From: Dehalococcoidia bacterium | GTDB lineage: Bacteria; Chloroflexota; Dehalococcoidia; Dehalococcoidales; UBA3254 | NCBI GenBank assembly: GCA_025361145.1 | Contig: JANYAV010000014.1 | Span: 1-64,000, forward strand | Reading direction: 5' to 3' | Length of the DNA: 64,000 nt | Shown here: positions 33,368 to 43,365 of the stretch, piece after piece | Numbering within the stretch: the stretch's first letter is position 1 | How the letters are laid out: every line of letters begins with the position of its first letter | Made by a program: the position numbers and the translations under genes | Notes under the pieces: generated by a model | Told to the model about the DNA's origin: nothing | The model's database searches: none | Seen by the model: only the letters and a program-made list of their open reading frames with translations

Positions 33368-35584
33368 ATGTTGAACCTGATCAAACGCCTGCAACCCTTT
33401 ACCTGGTTAATAGTGATTATCTTCGCTCTGCTTTTCGGTCAAGCAATGACCGATTTGACCCTGCCAGATTATATGTCTCGCATTATCAACGTGGGTATTC
33501 AGCAGAACGGCGTTGAGAACCCGGCTCCGGAAGCGATACGCGCCTCGGAGATGGCTAAACTTAAGATATTGATGAGCGACGAAGATCGTGCCGTAGTTAA
33601 CGCGGATTATCGTTTTTTGAATAACACCTCGGAAAACTCTGCAGATCTGGAAAAGAAATATCCAATTCTAACCACTGAACCTATTTATGAATTAAAGACT
33701 GAAGCCCGAAGCGCCATGCCAGCCCTAAATACGATCTTCAGCAAGCCTGAAATGGTGGTTTACTTGATCGAGAAGAATGGACTGGGATCGATGACCGGCG
33801 GTAACATCCCAACTTTACCGGCAGGGGTAGATCCCTTTCAATATTTTGCTGAATTGCCAGCCGCACAGCAAGTTGCTGCGCGCACTATGGTACTCGAGCA
33901 GTTGAAAGCCATACCCGATAAAAGTGTGGCACAAACTGCTGTAGGTTATGTTTATAACGAATATACCACGATTGGCATAAATGTGGGGAAAATACAAAGA
34001 GATTACCTGATGCGGATCGGCGGTTTTATGCTCTTACTCGCTTTGTTAGGTGTAATCGCTTCCGTAACAGTAGGTTTACTGTCGGCACGCATCGCGGCGG
34101 CTTTTGCTAGAGATACCCGCCAGAGAATTTTTAGAAAAGTTGAGAATTTTTCCAACGCGGAATTTGATAAGTTTTCAACCGCTTCTTTAATCACTCGTTC
34201 CACCAACGATATTACACAATTGCAGATGGTCCTGATCATGCTCCTCCGGGTAGTATTTTACGCGCCAATTATGGCCATAGGCGGCATCATTAAAGCCGTG
34301 AGTTTGGACCTATCGATGTCCTGGATTATAGTAGCAGCTGTAATGGCTTTAATAATGATGATTGGTGTCGTATTCATCATCGCGGTACCTAAATTCAGAA
34401 TCGTGCAAAAATTAATTGACCGATTAAATCTGGTCACCCGTGAAATGCTGACCGGTTTGATGGTGGTACGGGCTTTTAATACGCAAGCTTATGAGCTGAA
34501 TAAATTTGATAAAGCTAATGTGGAATTAAATAACACTAACCTTTTTATCAACAAAGTGATGGTCTTTATGATGCCGGCTATGATGTTCATAATGAACGCT
34601 GTCATGCTGTTGATCATCTGGTTCGGTGCCAAGCAGATAGATGCCGGGGCGATGCAAGTGGGCAATATGATGGCTTATATGCAGTACGTAATCATGATTC
34701 TGATGTCCTTTATGTTCGTTTCTTTGATCTTCATTATGCTGCCACGCGCCAGCGTTTCCGCTACACGAATCAATGAAGTGCTAGAAACAGAGCTAACCAT
34801 TCTGGATCCCGCCCAACCACGCCATTCCGAAAGCGGCATCAAGGGCACAGTCGAATTTCAGAAAGTTTGTTTTAAATATCCAGGAGCCGAAGATTATGTT
34901 TTAAAAAATATAACCTTTGCTGTTAAATCCGGACAAACGACAGCTTTAATCGGTGGTACAGGCAGTGGTAAATCTACACTGATAAACTTGATTTTACGTT
35001 TCTACGATGTGACAGAAGGTAAGATATTGGTGGATAATCTGGATATCCGAGAGGTTACCCAACACGGTTTGCGGGAAAAAATAGGGTATGTGCCGCAAAA
35101 AAGCACCCTATTTTCAGGAACGGTAGAGGACAATATTAGATATGGTAATGAAACTGCTTCCGAAGGGGACATTGAGAAGGCGGCGACGATCGCCCAGGCA
35201 GTGGAGTTCATCAAGAGCAGTGATAAGGGTTTTAAGACCGATATTGCTCAGGGCGGCGCTAACCTTTCCGGCGGACAGAAACAAAGGCTTTCAATCGCCA
35301 GAGCATTGGCCAAAAAACCTGAGATTTACATCTTTGATGACAGCTTCTCTGCTCTGGACTTCAAGACTGATGCTGAGTTAAGAAAGGCTTTACGTAAAGA
35401 AACTAAAGAAGCCACAGTTTTGATTGTAGGCCAAAGAATAAGCACCATTATGAACGCTGATAGTATCGTTGTTTTGGATGATGGCCGAATTGCCGGAACA
35501 GGTACACATAAAGAACTAATGGAAACCTGTGGAGTGTACAGGGAGCTTGCTCAATCCCAACTTTCAAAGGAGGAACTGGCCTGA
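33368..35584 (+). CDS. Heterodimeric ABC exporter, degenerate-site half
   Basis: The 738-residue half-transporter has a six-helix transmembrane domain with an unusually long extracytoplasmic insertion (about residues 45-205), then a nucleotide-binding domain. Walker A is GGTGSGKST near 528 and the signature LSGGQ is intact. Walker B reads IYIFDDSFSALD, with Asp in place of the catalytic Glu. That makes this the partner with the non-hydrolysing site, as in BmrC/TM287-type exporters. It overlaps the next gene at ATGA, so the two are made together. Substrate is unknown; lipids, drugs or peptides are all possible. Confidence 0.9.
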   Translation: MLNLIKRLQPFTWLIVIIFALLFGQAMTDLTLPDYMSRIINVGIQQNGVENPAPEAIRASEMAKLKILMSDEDRAVVNADYRFLNNTSENSADLEKKYPILTTEPIYELKTEARSAMPALNTIFSKPEMVVYLIEKNGLGSMTGGNIPTLPAGVDPFQYFAELPAAQQVAARTMVLEQLKAIPDKSVAQTAVGYVYNEYTTIGINVGKIQRDYLMRIGGFMLLLALLGVIASVTVGLLSARIAAAFARDTRQRIFRKVENFSNAEFDKFSTASLITRSTNDITQLQMVLIMLLRVVFYAPIMAIGGIIKAVSLDLSMSWIIVAAVMALIMMIGVVFIIAVPKFRIVQKLIDRLNLVTREMLTGLMVVRAFNTQAYELNKFDKANVELNNTNLFINKVMVFMMPAMMFIMNAVMLLIIWFGAKQIDAGAMQVGNMMAYMQYVIMILMSFMFVSLIFIMLPRASVSATRINEVLETELTILDPAQPRHSESGIKGTVEFQKVCFKYPGAEDYVLKNITFAVKSGQTTALIGGTGSGKSTLINLILRFYDVTEGKILVDNLDIREVTQHGLREKIGYVPQKSTLFSGTVEDNIRYGNETASEGDIEKAATIAQAVEFIKSSDKGFKTDIAQGGANLSGGQKQRLSIARALAKKPEIYIFDDSFSALDFKTDAELRKALRKETKEATVLIVGQRISTIMNADSIVVLDDGRIAGTGTHKELMETCGVYRELAQSQLSKEELA

Positions 35585-37485
35585 TGAGCGAGCGTATAAG
35601 CGGGCGACCTGTGGATTCCCAATTCAAAGTAGAGCAACAACCTCGAGGCCCAGGTGGGCCAGGCAGAGGTGGGCCGATGCACATGGGCGGTAGCGGCGAA
35701 AAAGCTCGAAATTTTAAAGCCACTATGAAAACCATGTTGCATTATCTGCGTCCATATCGAGTTCCTATTCTGGCGGTACTTATTTTATCCATAATTAGTA
35801 CGGTGTTTGCCATATTTGGGCCCAAGATCCTGGGTTATGCTACCACACGGCTGTTTGAAGGCGCGGTGGCTAAAATCATGCATGTGCCCGGAGCTGCCAT
35901 CGATTACACCTATATCGGTAACCTGATTTTACTTTTGATTGTCCTATATATAATCAGCGCGGGTACCGGATATTTGCAGGGGCTAATTATGGCCAATGTT
36001 TCTGCAAGATTAACCTATGATCTAAGAAACAGAATAGCCGAGAAGATAAATCTGCTGCCTTTCAAATATTTTGATAAACAGTCATATGGCAACGTCTTAA
36101 GCCGGGTGACCAATGATGTAGATACGATCTACAATTCTTTAAGTCAGAGCATGTCCCAGTTGGTGTCTTCAGTCGTGATGATTATAGGTATTTTGATCAT
36201 GATGTTTACAATCAACTGGTTAATGACGCTGGTAGCACTGGTAGTCTTGCCCTTATCCGTGATTTTAATTTCTTTCTTTGTAAAAAAATCGCAGATATAT
36301 TTTAAGCAAAACCAGAATTACCTGGGCGAAATTAACGGACACATAGAAGAGATGTACAGCGGTCATAATGTAATGCGCGCTTTCAACGGAGAAGAGAAAT
36401 CCATCACCAAATTTGATGGAATAAATAAAAGATTATATACAGTGGGCTGGAAATCGCAATTTTTTGCTTCTATGATGATGCCGGTCACGCAATTTATCGG
36501 CAACCTTGGATATGTAGCGATCTGTATCTTGGGCGGCTATCTGGCAATTATTAAGACCATCACGGTGGGTGATATTTTGGCCTTTATACAGTACGTCAGG
36601 CAATTTAACCAGCCTATTACCCAGGCGGCCAATATGGCGGGTATTTTGCAATCTTTCGCAGCGGCTGCAGAACGTGTTTTCGAATTTTTGAATGAAGAAG
36701 AGGAAATTGCTGAATCAACTCAAGCTGTTAAGATCAATAATGTAGAGGGACGGGTCACTTTCGATAAAATTGATTTCGGTTACAATCCGGATAAAATCAT
36801 CATCAAAGATTTCTCAATCGATATAAAATCAGGACAGCGCGTGGCTATAGTAGGCCCAACAGGGGCAGGAAAGACGACTTTGGTGAAGCTGCTCATGCGT
36901 TTCTATGAAGTAAACAAAGGCGTGATAAAAGTAGATGGCGTGGATATTCGACAGATGAAGCGTAATGATTTGCGCAGTATCTTCGGTATGGTTTTACAGG
37001 ACACATGGTTATTTAATGGCACGATCAAAGAAAACATACGCTATGGCAATGCGGGCGCCACGGATGAAGATGTACTGGCAGCCGCGAAAATCGCCTATGT
37101 GGATCATTTTGTGCATGCTCTGCCCGGGGGCTATGATATGGTATTGAACGAAGAGGCCAGCAACATTTCTCAAGGACAAAAACAGCTTCTGACCATCGCG
37201 AGAGCGGTACTGGCTAATCCAAGAATATTGATTCTGGATGAGGCAACCAGCTCTGTGGATACCAGAACTGAGATTTTAATACAAAAAGCGATGGAAAAGT
37301 TAATGAAAAACCGGACCAGCTTTATCATCGCTCACCGGCTTTCAACAATTCGTAATGCCGATGTCATCCTGGTTATGAAAGACGGCGCGATTGTCGAGCA
37401 AGGCGATCACAATGGCCTGTTAGCTGCCAACGGAGCATATGCGTCGATTTACAATAGCCAGTTTGAAACCGGTCTGGTAAGCTGA
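35584..37485 (+). CDS. Heterodimeric ABC exporter, canonical-site half
   Basis: The 633-residue half-transporter begins with a cytoplasmic Gly/Pro-rich segment of about 45 residues (RGPGGPGRGGP), then six transmembrane helices and a nucleotide-binding domain. Walker A GPTGAGKTT and Walker B ILILDEATSSVD with catalytic Glu are canonical, but its signature is ISQGQ instead of LSGGQ. Together with its partner (good signature, bad Walker B) this gives exactly one competent and one degenerate ATP site. Start overlaps the upstream stop. An unusual feature is the glycine-rich N-terminus. Confidence 0.92.
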   Translation: MSERISGRPVDSQFKVEQQPRGPGGPGRGGPMHMGGSGEKARNFKATMKTMLHYLRPYRVPILAVLILSIISTVFAIFGPKILGYATTRLFEGAVAKIMHVPGAAIDYTYIGNLILLLIVLYIISAGTGYLQGLIMANVSARLTYDLRNRIAEKINLLPFKYFDKQSYGNVLSRVTNDVDTIYNSLSQSMSQLVSSVVMIIGILIMMFTINWLMTLVALVVLPLSVILISFFVKKSQIYFKQNQNYLGEINGHIEEMYSGHNVMRAFNGEEKSITKFDGINKRLYTVGWKSQFFASMMMPVTQFIGNLGYVAICILGGYLAIIKTITVGDILAFIQYVRQFNQPITQAANMAGILQSFAAAAERVFEFLNEEEEIAESTQAVKINNVEGRVTFDKIDFGYNPDKIIIKDFSIDIKSGQRVAIVGPTGAGKTTLVKLLMRFYEVNKGVIKVDGVDIRQMKRNDLRSIFGMVLQDTWLFNGTIKENIRYGNAGATDEDVLAAAKIAYVDHFVHALPGGYDMVLNEEASNISQGQKQLLTIARAVLANPRILILDEATSSVDTRTEILIQKAMEKLMKNRTSFIIAHRLSTIRNADVILVMKDGAIVEQGDHNGLLAANGAYASIYNSQFETGLVS

Positions 37486-37554
37486 CGGTTTATCTAAAAC
37501 GATGCTTTTATAAGTTATTTAGACGCCTTTGATTACTTATGTTTGATATCGGAC

Positions 37555-37587
37555 TTGACAAGACGGGGTAATAGGTACTATAGTACC
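37555..37587 (+). promoter_or_regulatory. Promoter with palindromic operator before the winged-helix gene
   Basis: TTGACA (37555-37560) and TATAGT (37579-37584) have an 18-base spacer. A perfect 14-base palindrome GGTACTATAGTACC (37574-37587) contains the -10 box, which is a repressor-type position. Confidence 0.6.
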
Positions 37588-37611
37588 CCCTATGATCAAG
37601 GGGAAGACTAA

Positions 37612-37890
37612 TTGAGAGTAAATCGAAGACGCTCTGATATTGAAATCATCGCCGAAATGCTGAAAGTAGGCGAGAATGGCGCGGGTAAAACCGAGATCAT
37701 GTATAGCGTTAACATGAGCTACAGTCAGATACAGAAGTATCTCGGTTACCTGTTAAGCGAAGGGTTTATCGATACTATAAAAATCGGGAATCCCTGCGTG
37801 TACTATCGTGTTACTGAAAAGGGTCAGCGTTTATTGACTCTTCTTACCGATGTTAAAGACATGTTAGGGCTGGACGATCTAGTTATATAA
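37612..37890 (+). CDS. Winged-helix DNA-binding protein
   Basis: The 92-residue protein matches short winged-helix regulators common in archaea and some bacteria (COG3432-like). It opens RRSDIEIIAEMLKV and continues GKTEIMYSVNMSYSQIQKYLGYLLSEGFI (helix-turn-helix), with a wing at YYRVTEKGQRLL. No ligand domain is present. It starts at TTG behind AAGGGGAAG. A palindrome overlaps the -10 box of its own promoter, suggesting autorepression. It may also control the ABC exporter 120 bases upstream, but that is inference. Confidence 0.75.
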   Translation: MRVNRRRSDIEIIAEMLKVGENGAGKTEIMYSVNMSYSQIQKYLGYLLSEGFIDTIKIGNPCVYYRVTEKGQRLLTLLTDVKDMLGLDDLVI

Positions 37891-37961
37891 CTTTCATACT
37901 GCGAATGGCTGCCTGTTAGAGTTTTCCCGGTTGTTCAAAGTATACTGATAAAGGAACTGAG

Positions 37962-38306
37962 ATGACTGACAAGAGAATGCTGATTGTAGACGAAGAGATC
38001 TTAAACCAGATCGATCAGAATCGTGGCGATATGAGCAGAGCAGAATTTATTAGCTTCCTCATAAATAGTCAATTAGGCGAAAACGAAAGTGAAAGTGCCA
38101 CAGCCATAGCTCCCCAATATGTAGATAGAGAAGAATTTCAAGAGTTCACTCAAGGCATGAAAGACCTCTTAAAGCGTTTTCTGGATTTCTTCATCAGCTA
38201 CGGGCTGGAATTGGGTCCAGAACCCAAGGACAATACTTTTTCTGACCTGGTGCAGAAATTGCAGACTCTTTCCGCCAACAGCGGTAAACCTAAGGTAAGC
38301 AAATAA
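37962..38306 (+). CDS. Ribbon-helix-helix-like small protein
   Basis: The 114-residue protein has a putative RHH DNA-binding N-terminus (RMLIVDEEILNQIDQNRGDMSRAEFISFLINSQL) and a helical C-terminal part with an amphipathic segment (FTQGMKDLLKRFLDFFISYGLEL). It could be a CopG-like regulator or an accessory dimerising protein. It follows the winged-helix gene by 71 bases behind AAGGAACTGAG. Target is unknown. Confidence 0.55.
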   Translation: MTDKRMLIVDEEILNQIDQNRGDMSRAEFISFLINSQLGENESESATAIAPQYVDREEFQEFTQGMKDLLKRFLDFFISYGLELGPEPKDNTFSDLVQKLQTLSANSGKPKVSK

Positions 38307-38553
38307 TCATCATATTTTCTTTTTTCAAGGCCTCAACATGTCTGAAAACTACCTCACTATAACTGTATATATTATGGGATAGAACAATCTTCTAGAACTA
38401 TATAGCTTCCGCATTCAATTCTAATCTGTCATTGTACTCTTGGGCTGAATAAAGCGCAGGAGTACTGTACCCTTTGTAAACGGCTATTTTGAACGTAATT
38501 CTTGCGCCACAGCCTCGATATCGATCCTTAATGGCTTCTGATATGGAGGTTTT

Positions 38554-40224
38554 ATGCCAAGAGCAATTGAGTTATTGAGACAAGGTCGTCATGACGAAAT
38601 CTGGGAGATGTGCTGCGGGTATCTTAAATTGGATATTACCCAATTCATGAAAGTACAGAAACGTCTTCTTTTAGGTCAAATAGAGCTTCTAAATCATTCC
38701 GGTATTGGTAAAAAAATCATGGGTGGATCCTTCCCTACAACTGTAGAAGAGTTCCGCGAGTCTGTGCCTCTGACAAATTACGGAGCGTATTGTCCAGAAC
38801 TCTCTGAGAAGATTGAAAACAATCTACCTGCAAAACCGGCGATGTGGGTTCATACATCTGGCAGAACAGGCGAATATTCATGCAAATGGATCCCCATAAC
38901 CACATCATATATTGAGAAATTGAGTGAAATATTATATGGCATAGGGTTACTCTCATCTGCCAGGAAATGGGGTGATTTGTCTCCTTTTATTGAATGTCCA
39001 AATATGATGTATACAGTTGCTCCCAGGCCCTATATGTCGGGTGCACTTGCGAGTATGTTAGAAAAACAGACTCCTTCTAGTTACTTTCCACCTTTAAACA
39101 CAGCTGAAAACTTACCTTTTGAAGAAAGAATAAAATTAGGATTTGATAATGCTTTATCAAACGGTTTAGATTATTTTTTTGGGCTATCTCTGGTTCTTTC
39201 AACAGTTGGTGATAAATTCACTCAGTCTTCAAAAAGTAGGAACATCCGTCCTTTGCTTTCCAGACCCAAAGCACTGACCAGATTAACCAAAGGATTGATA
39301 AAGAGTCGCCTGGCTAGACGCCAGATGCTTCCAAAAGACTTATGGAATTTAAAAGGAATTATTACAAGCGGGTTGGATAGCTCAGTTTATAAAGAAAAAA
39401 TAAAGGAATATTGGGGCAGATATCCCCTGGATATTTATTCAAGCACTGAAGCCGGGGTTGTGGCGACTCAAACCTGGGATTACGAGGGTATGACTTTTAT
39501 TCCTAATTTGAATTTCCTGGAATTCATTCCTGAAAAAGAACACATGAAATGGCAAATCAACCATAAATATCAACCTAAAACGGTATTATTAGATGAAGTT
39601 AAAGCAGGAGAATGCTACGAGATCGTTATCACAAGTTTCCATGGCGGATCCCTTATTCGTTATCGTATCGGTGATATGATTCGAATAACCTCACTTCAGA
39701 ATGAGAATTTGGGTATCAACACCCCCCAAATGGCATTCGAAAGAAGGGCCGATGATCTTATTGATTTCAATGTTATTAGATTAACAGAAAAGTCTATCTG
39801 GCAAGCTATCGAAAAAATCAAAATCCCCTATGAGGATTGGGTGGCTTTTAAATCCCCTGGGGAGATGACACTGAATGTATATATCGAACTTCGGGGTGGA
39901 AACCAAGTTAATGAAGCCATGATAGAAAAAGCTCTTCTACAGCAAATTATTAACGGAGATAATGATTCTTTTACCTCTTCACAGGTACACCAGGGAGTTT
40001 TGGATATGATTCCAATCAAGATAAAGGTAACAATATTACCATCGAGTACTTTTGCCCGGTATACCGCTCAAAAACGAGCTGAAGGAGCGGATATCGCCCA
40101 TCTTAAAGCACAACATGTAAATCCGTCGCAAAAAGTTTTGGCTTCGCTCTTAAGTACCTCAAATTATGTTTCAGGAATGACGAAAAAAGTGATATCACAA
40201 GAAACAACCGTTTCAGTGGTGTAG
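38554..40224 (+). CDS. GH3-family acyl-adenylating enzyme
   Basis: The 556-residue product belongs to the GH3/ANL superfamily, which activates carboxylic acids as adenylates and joins them to amines or amino acids. Motifs in order: ATP loop VHTSGRTGEYSCKWIP near 105, adenylate-binding YSSTEAGVVATQ near 297, and SLIRYRIGDMIRI near 368. The C-terminal domain follows. GH3 proteins are best known as plant auxin conjugases; bacterial homologues are mostly uncharacterised. The ATG follows a GGAGG site. It stands alone upstream of the c-di-GMP protein; a 247-base gap before it shows nothing I can assign. Confidence 0.83.
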   Translation: MPRAIELLRQGRHDEIWEMCCGYLKLDITQFMKVQKRLLLGQIELLNHSGIGKKIMGGSFPTTVEEFRESVPLTNYGAYCPELSEKIENNLPAKPAMWVHTSGRTGEYSCKWIPITTSYIEKLSEILYGIGLLSSARKWGDLSPFIECPNMMYTVAPRPYMSGALASMLEKQTPSSYFPPLNTAENLPFEERIKLGFDNALSNGLDYFFGLSLVLSTVGDKFTQSSKSRNIRPLLSRPKALTRLTKGLIKSRLARRQMLPKDLWNLKGIITSGLDSSVYKEKIKEYWGRYPLDIYSSTEAGVVATQTWDYEGMTFIPNLNFLEFIPEKEHMKWQINHKYQPKTVLLDEVKAGECYEIVITSFHGGSLIRYRIGDMIRITSLQNENLGINTPQMAFERRADDLIDFNVIRLTEKSIWQAIEKIKIPYEDWVAFKSPGEMTLNVYIELRGGNQVNEAMIEKALLQQIINGDNDSFTSSQVHQGVLDMIPIKIKVTILPSSTFARYTAQKRAEGADIAHLKAQHVNPSQKVLASLLSTSNYVSGMTKKVISQETTVSVV

Positions 40225-40264
40225 TATTTTAGTCCCTGTTTATTCTAAATATAGTCCGTAGAGC

Positions 40265-40293
40265 TTGACACTAGAAGCTTTTAAGACAATAAT
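40265..40293 (+). promoter_or_regulatory. Promoter of the GGDEF/HD-GYP gene, leaderless arrangement
   Basis: TTGACA (40265-40270) and AATAAT (40288-40293) are 17 bases apart; nine bases later is the ATG at 40303. No ribosome site is present. Confidence 0.6.
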
Positions 40294-40302
40294 TGGCTTT
40301 AC

Positions 40303-43300
40303 ATGAACATTTATGCTTTTATTCCATTATGTGCAACGATTGCTTATATTCCGTTACTGGTAACCACTGCCAGTACTCGGCCCTGGCGTTCGCAGCATAA
40401 GCTCTTTTTATTATTTCTCATAACCGCTATGTTATGGAGCTTGACGGATTACGTTTTCCGTGCAAATATTTTAATACAATATAATCCCATTTTGTTCCGG
40501 ACCACAATCGTTTTGGGTTTTGGCATGGCCATACAATTCCACTGCTTTGTTTCATACTTTTTCCCTTCGGGCAGAGCTCGTTGGTTACCATTTGCATATG
40601 GTTGTCTAATGTTAATTATTGTTCTCGTAATTTTTAAAATAATACCTCAAAACATTGGTATGCACGGAGACTTGCTTGTTCCCAATTATGGCTTCTCAGT
40701 TGTTTTTTTAACTGTTCCTCTATTAACACTTCTTTTCAGAGATGTATATGTTCTTATTCCAGGACTGAAGAGTCCGCAGAATCCAGTTTTATATAACCAA
40801 AAAATATCTCTCTTACTGAGTCTTGGAATACTGGCAGTATTCATGTCAATGTCAGTTTTTTCTTTTGGAAGCCGTTTTCCAATGAGCCATTTAGGCAATA
40901 CAATCAACGCACTGGTATTAAGTTACGCGGTGGTGGGTCGGCAATTAGTAGATATACGTTTTGTACTTCGCCGGGGTTTTATCTGGTTGAGTATTTCTTT
41001 AATTGGTATTGCTTGTTATCTAACATTACTTTTGGCTTTTCATGCCTTTATTGGGATTGAACTGACCACAGTTTCTATGTTTTGTGCCATAATTTCAGGC
41101 GTCATATCGGTAATATTGATTTACAAACTGCGAGATTTGATATCACGTACTATGGGCAGGGCTTTTCAGGGTGATAGTTTTAAATATCGTGAACAGTTGA
41201 TCGATTTTGCCAACAAAATCCATAATGTATTCAGCCTGAAAGAGCAAGGCGCTGAATTGCTTAAGTTAACCATTCGTGCGATCGGCTGCAGTAAAGCCGG
41301 ATTACTTTTCCTGGATTCGAACGGTGATTTCGAGACACAACTAGCTGAATCTGAGGATAGTATTGGAGCACTGAGTCACTTCAAGATAAGAGGCGATAAT
41401 CCTGTTATTGAATACATCAAGAGAGAGAGGCATCCGTTGACCAGAGAAAATCTGGCTATATTACCTGAATTTTTAGGGCTCTGGCAGCAGGAGAAAGAAA
41501 CCATCGATAAAAACGGTATAGAGCTTTTTATGCCGCTTATTAGCCGCGAAAGATTGATCGGTTTACTGATTATGGATAAAAAAAGGTTAGGACATTACAA
41601 TCTGGAAGACTATACCCTTCTGGAAGAAATTACTAACAAAGTAGCAGTCAGCATTGAGAAAGAATATCTGCGTGAACAACTAAAGGAGAGAGAGCAAGAG
41701 CTCTCGGTTATTAATCGTTCCAATGCCATTATATCTTCAAGCCTGGATATACAGAGAATATATGACAACTTTATAAAAGAATTAAAGAATGTGGTTGATG
41801 TTGATTGGGCGGCGATAAGTGTAATAGAAGATACAGAAATTCATTTTATGGCGATCTTTACCGAACTAGGCTCTCCCTGGAAAGTTGGGGAAACAATTCC
41901 ATTAAAGGGGACTGCCACGGAGTGGGTAGCCACACATCAGAAAACCTTGATTGAACCTGATCTGGCAATTGAAAATCGATTCTCTACCGGCAAGTATCAC
42001 CTGCAGCAATCGCTCCGCTGTTTCGCTTTTATGCCACTAATAATTTCGAATCAGGTCATCGGAGCACTATCCGTAGCCAGCAGGAAACCGGATGTTTACA
42101 ACCCACGTCATATTAAATTACTGGAACAATTGGCTTCACAGATTTCTATGCCTATAGAAAACGCACGGTTATATGCCAAGTCTGAACGCATGGCTAGAGT
42201 AGATAGCCTGACCGGTTTGCTGAACCGCCGTTCTCTGGATGAAATACTACCCAGTGAAGTCGGACGTCATTCTCGCTACGGTGGTGTATTTTCTCTTATG
42301 ATTCTGGATTTAGATTCTTTTAAAGCGCTGAATGATAGTTATGGGCATCTAGCTGGGGACGAATTACTGCGGCAGATAGGTATTATCATGAGCAATGCTA
42401 TACGTGAGTCCGACCGTGCTTTCAGATATGGTGGAGATGAATTTGCCATTCTACTACCTCAGACCTCTATCGAGGCAGCTACAAAAGTAGCCGAGCGAAT
42501 TCGTCAGCAGACTTATGCCATGATGGAAATAGGATCGAAACCTATTAGCATTAGCCTGGGTTTGGCTAGTTGGCCTGCAGACGGTGTGGTGGCTAACGAT
42601 ATTGTAGCTGCGGCTGACGTCGCTTTGTATCAGGCAAAACGCGGCGGTGGCAATCGGACTCAGTGTTCGGTTATCAAATTTAGTGCTGGGACGAAAGAGG
42701 CCGCCATAAGATCCAATGAGACCCATGATAGCAATGCTTTAAGCGCCATCTTTGCAATGGCGGCCACAGTGGATACCCGGGACAGGTTCACTCATAATCA
42801 CTCTAAAAGAGTGCATGAATTTACAATTGCTATCGGTAACGGCTTGGGGATGAAACCTCTGGAATTAAATCTCCTGGGGACATGCGCACTGCTCCATGAT
42901 ATTGGCAAGATCGGCATTAGCGATGAGATATTAAATAAACAAGAGATTTTATCAGAATATGAATGGGAAACCATTAGATCCCATCCAATGCTGGGGGCGG
43001 CCATTGTCAGTCATTCCACCCAACTTAAACCCTGCATTGCAGGAATATTGCATCATCACGAAAAATATGACGGTACAGGCTATCCGGATGCTTTGAAAGG
43101 GGGGGAGATACCTCTTGAATCACGCATACTGGCTATTGCGGATGCCTTTGCCGCGATGACCTCAGAACGGGTGTATTCAAAAGAATTGACTTATGAAGCG
43201 GCCATAAGTGAGATCAAAGGTGGTGCCGGAGTGCAATTCGATCCGAAATTGGTTAAAATATTTATTGAGGTAATACCCCATACCATCGCCTCTCCAGACC

Positions 43301-43323
43301 AGTCAAAGATAGGTATTGAATAA
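40303..43323 (+). CDS. 7TM-GAF-GAF-GGDEF-HD-GYP c-di-GMP signalling protein
   Basis: This 1006-residue membrane protein starts with about seven transmembrane helices (1-230; histidine-kinase N-terminal type). Two GAF domains follow at about 290-460 and 480-630. The diguanylate cyclase domain has an intact RYGGDEF near 710 and an inhibitory RxxD (RESD) five residues before it. The HD-GYP phosphodiesterase has HDIGKIG near 865 and HHEKYDGTGYP near 922. Both enzymatic motifs look competent, so it can probably make and break c-di-GMP in response to a membrane or GAF signal. It is followed by a LuxR-type regulator after 42 bases, probably in the same operon. Confidence 0.9.
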   Translation: MNIYAFIPLCATIAYIPLLVTTASTRPWRSQHKLFLLFLITAMLWSLTDYVFRANILIQYNPILFRTTIVLGFGMAIQFHCFVSYFFPSGRARWLPFAYGCLMLIIVLVIFKIIPQNIGMHGDLLVPNYGFSVVFLTVPLLTLLFRDVYVLIPGLKSPQNPVLYNQKISLLLSLGILAVFMSMSVFSFGSRFPMSHLGNTINALVLSYAVVGRQLVDIRFVLRRGFIWLSISLIGIACYLTLLLAFHAFIGIELTTVSMFCAIISGVISVILIYKLRDLISRTMGRAFQGDSFKYREQLIDFANKIHNVFSLKEQGAELLKLTIRAIGCSKAGLLFLDSNGDFETQLAESEDSIGALSHFKIRGDNPVIEYIKRERHPLTRENLAILPEFLGLWQQEKETIDKNGIELFMPLISRERLIGLLIMDKKRLGHYNLEDYTLLEEITNKVAVSIEKEYLREQLKEREQELSVINRSNAIISSSLDIQRIYDNFIKELKNVVDVDWAAISVIEDTEIHFMAIFTELGSPWKVGETIPLKGTATEWVATHQKTLIEPDLAIENRFSTGKYHLQQSLRCFAFMPLIISNQVIGALSVASRKPDVYNPRHIKLLEQLASQISMPIENARLYAKSERMARVDSLTGLLNRRSLDEILPSEVGRHSRYGGVFSLMILDLDSFKALNDSYGHLAGDELLRQIGIIMSNAIRESDRAFRYGGDEFAILLPQTSIEAATKVAERIRQQTYAMMEIGSKPISISLGLASWPADGVVANDIVAAADVALYQAKRGGGNRTQCSVIKFSAGTKEAAIRSNETHDSNALSAIFAMAATVDTRDRFTHNHSKRVHEFTIAIGNGLGMKPLELNLLGTCALLHDIGKIGISDEILNKQEILSEYEWETIRSHPMLGAAIVSHSTQLKPCIAGILHHHEKYDGTGYPDALKGGEIPLESRILAIADAFAAMTSERVYSKELTYEAAISEIKGGAGVQFDPKLVKIFIEVIPHTIASPDQSKIGIE

Positions 43324-43365
43324 TAAAGACGGTCTTTTTTTATTGACCGGACTTGGAGGAATGCA

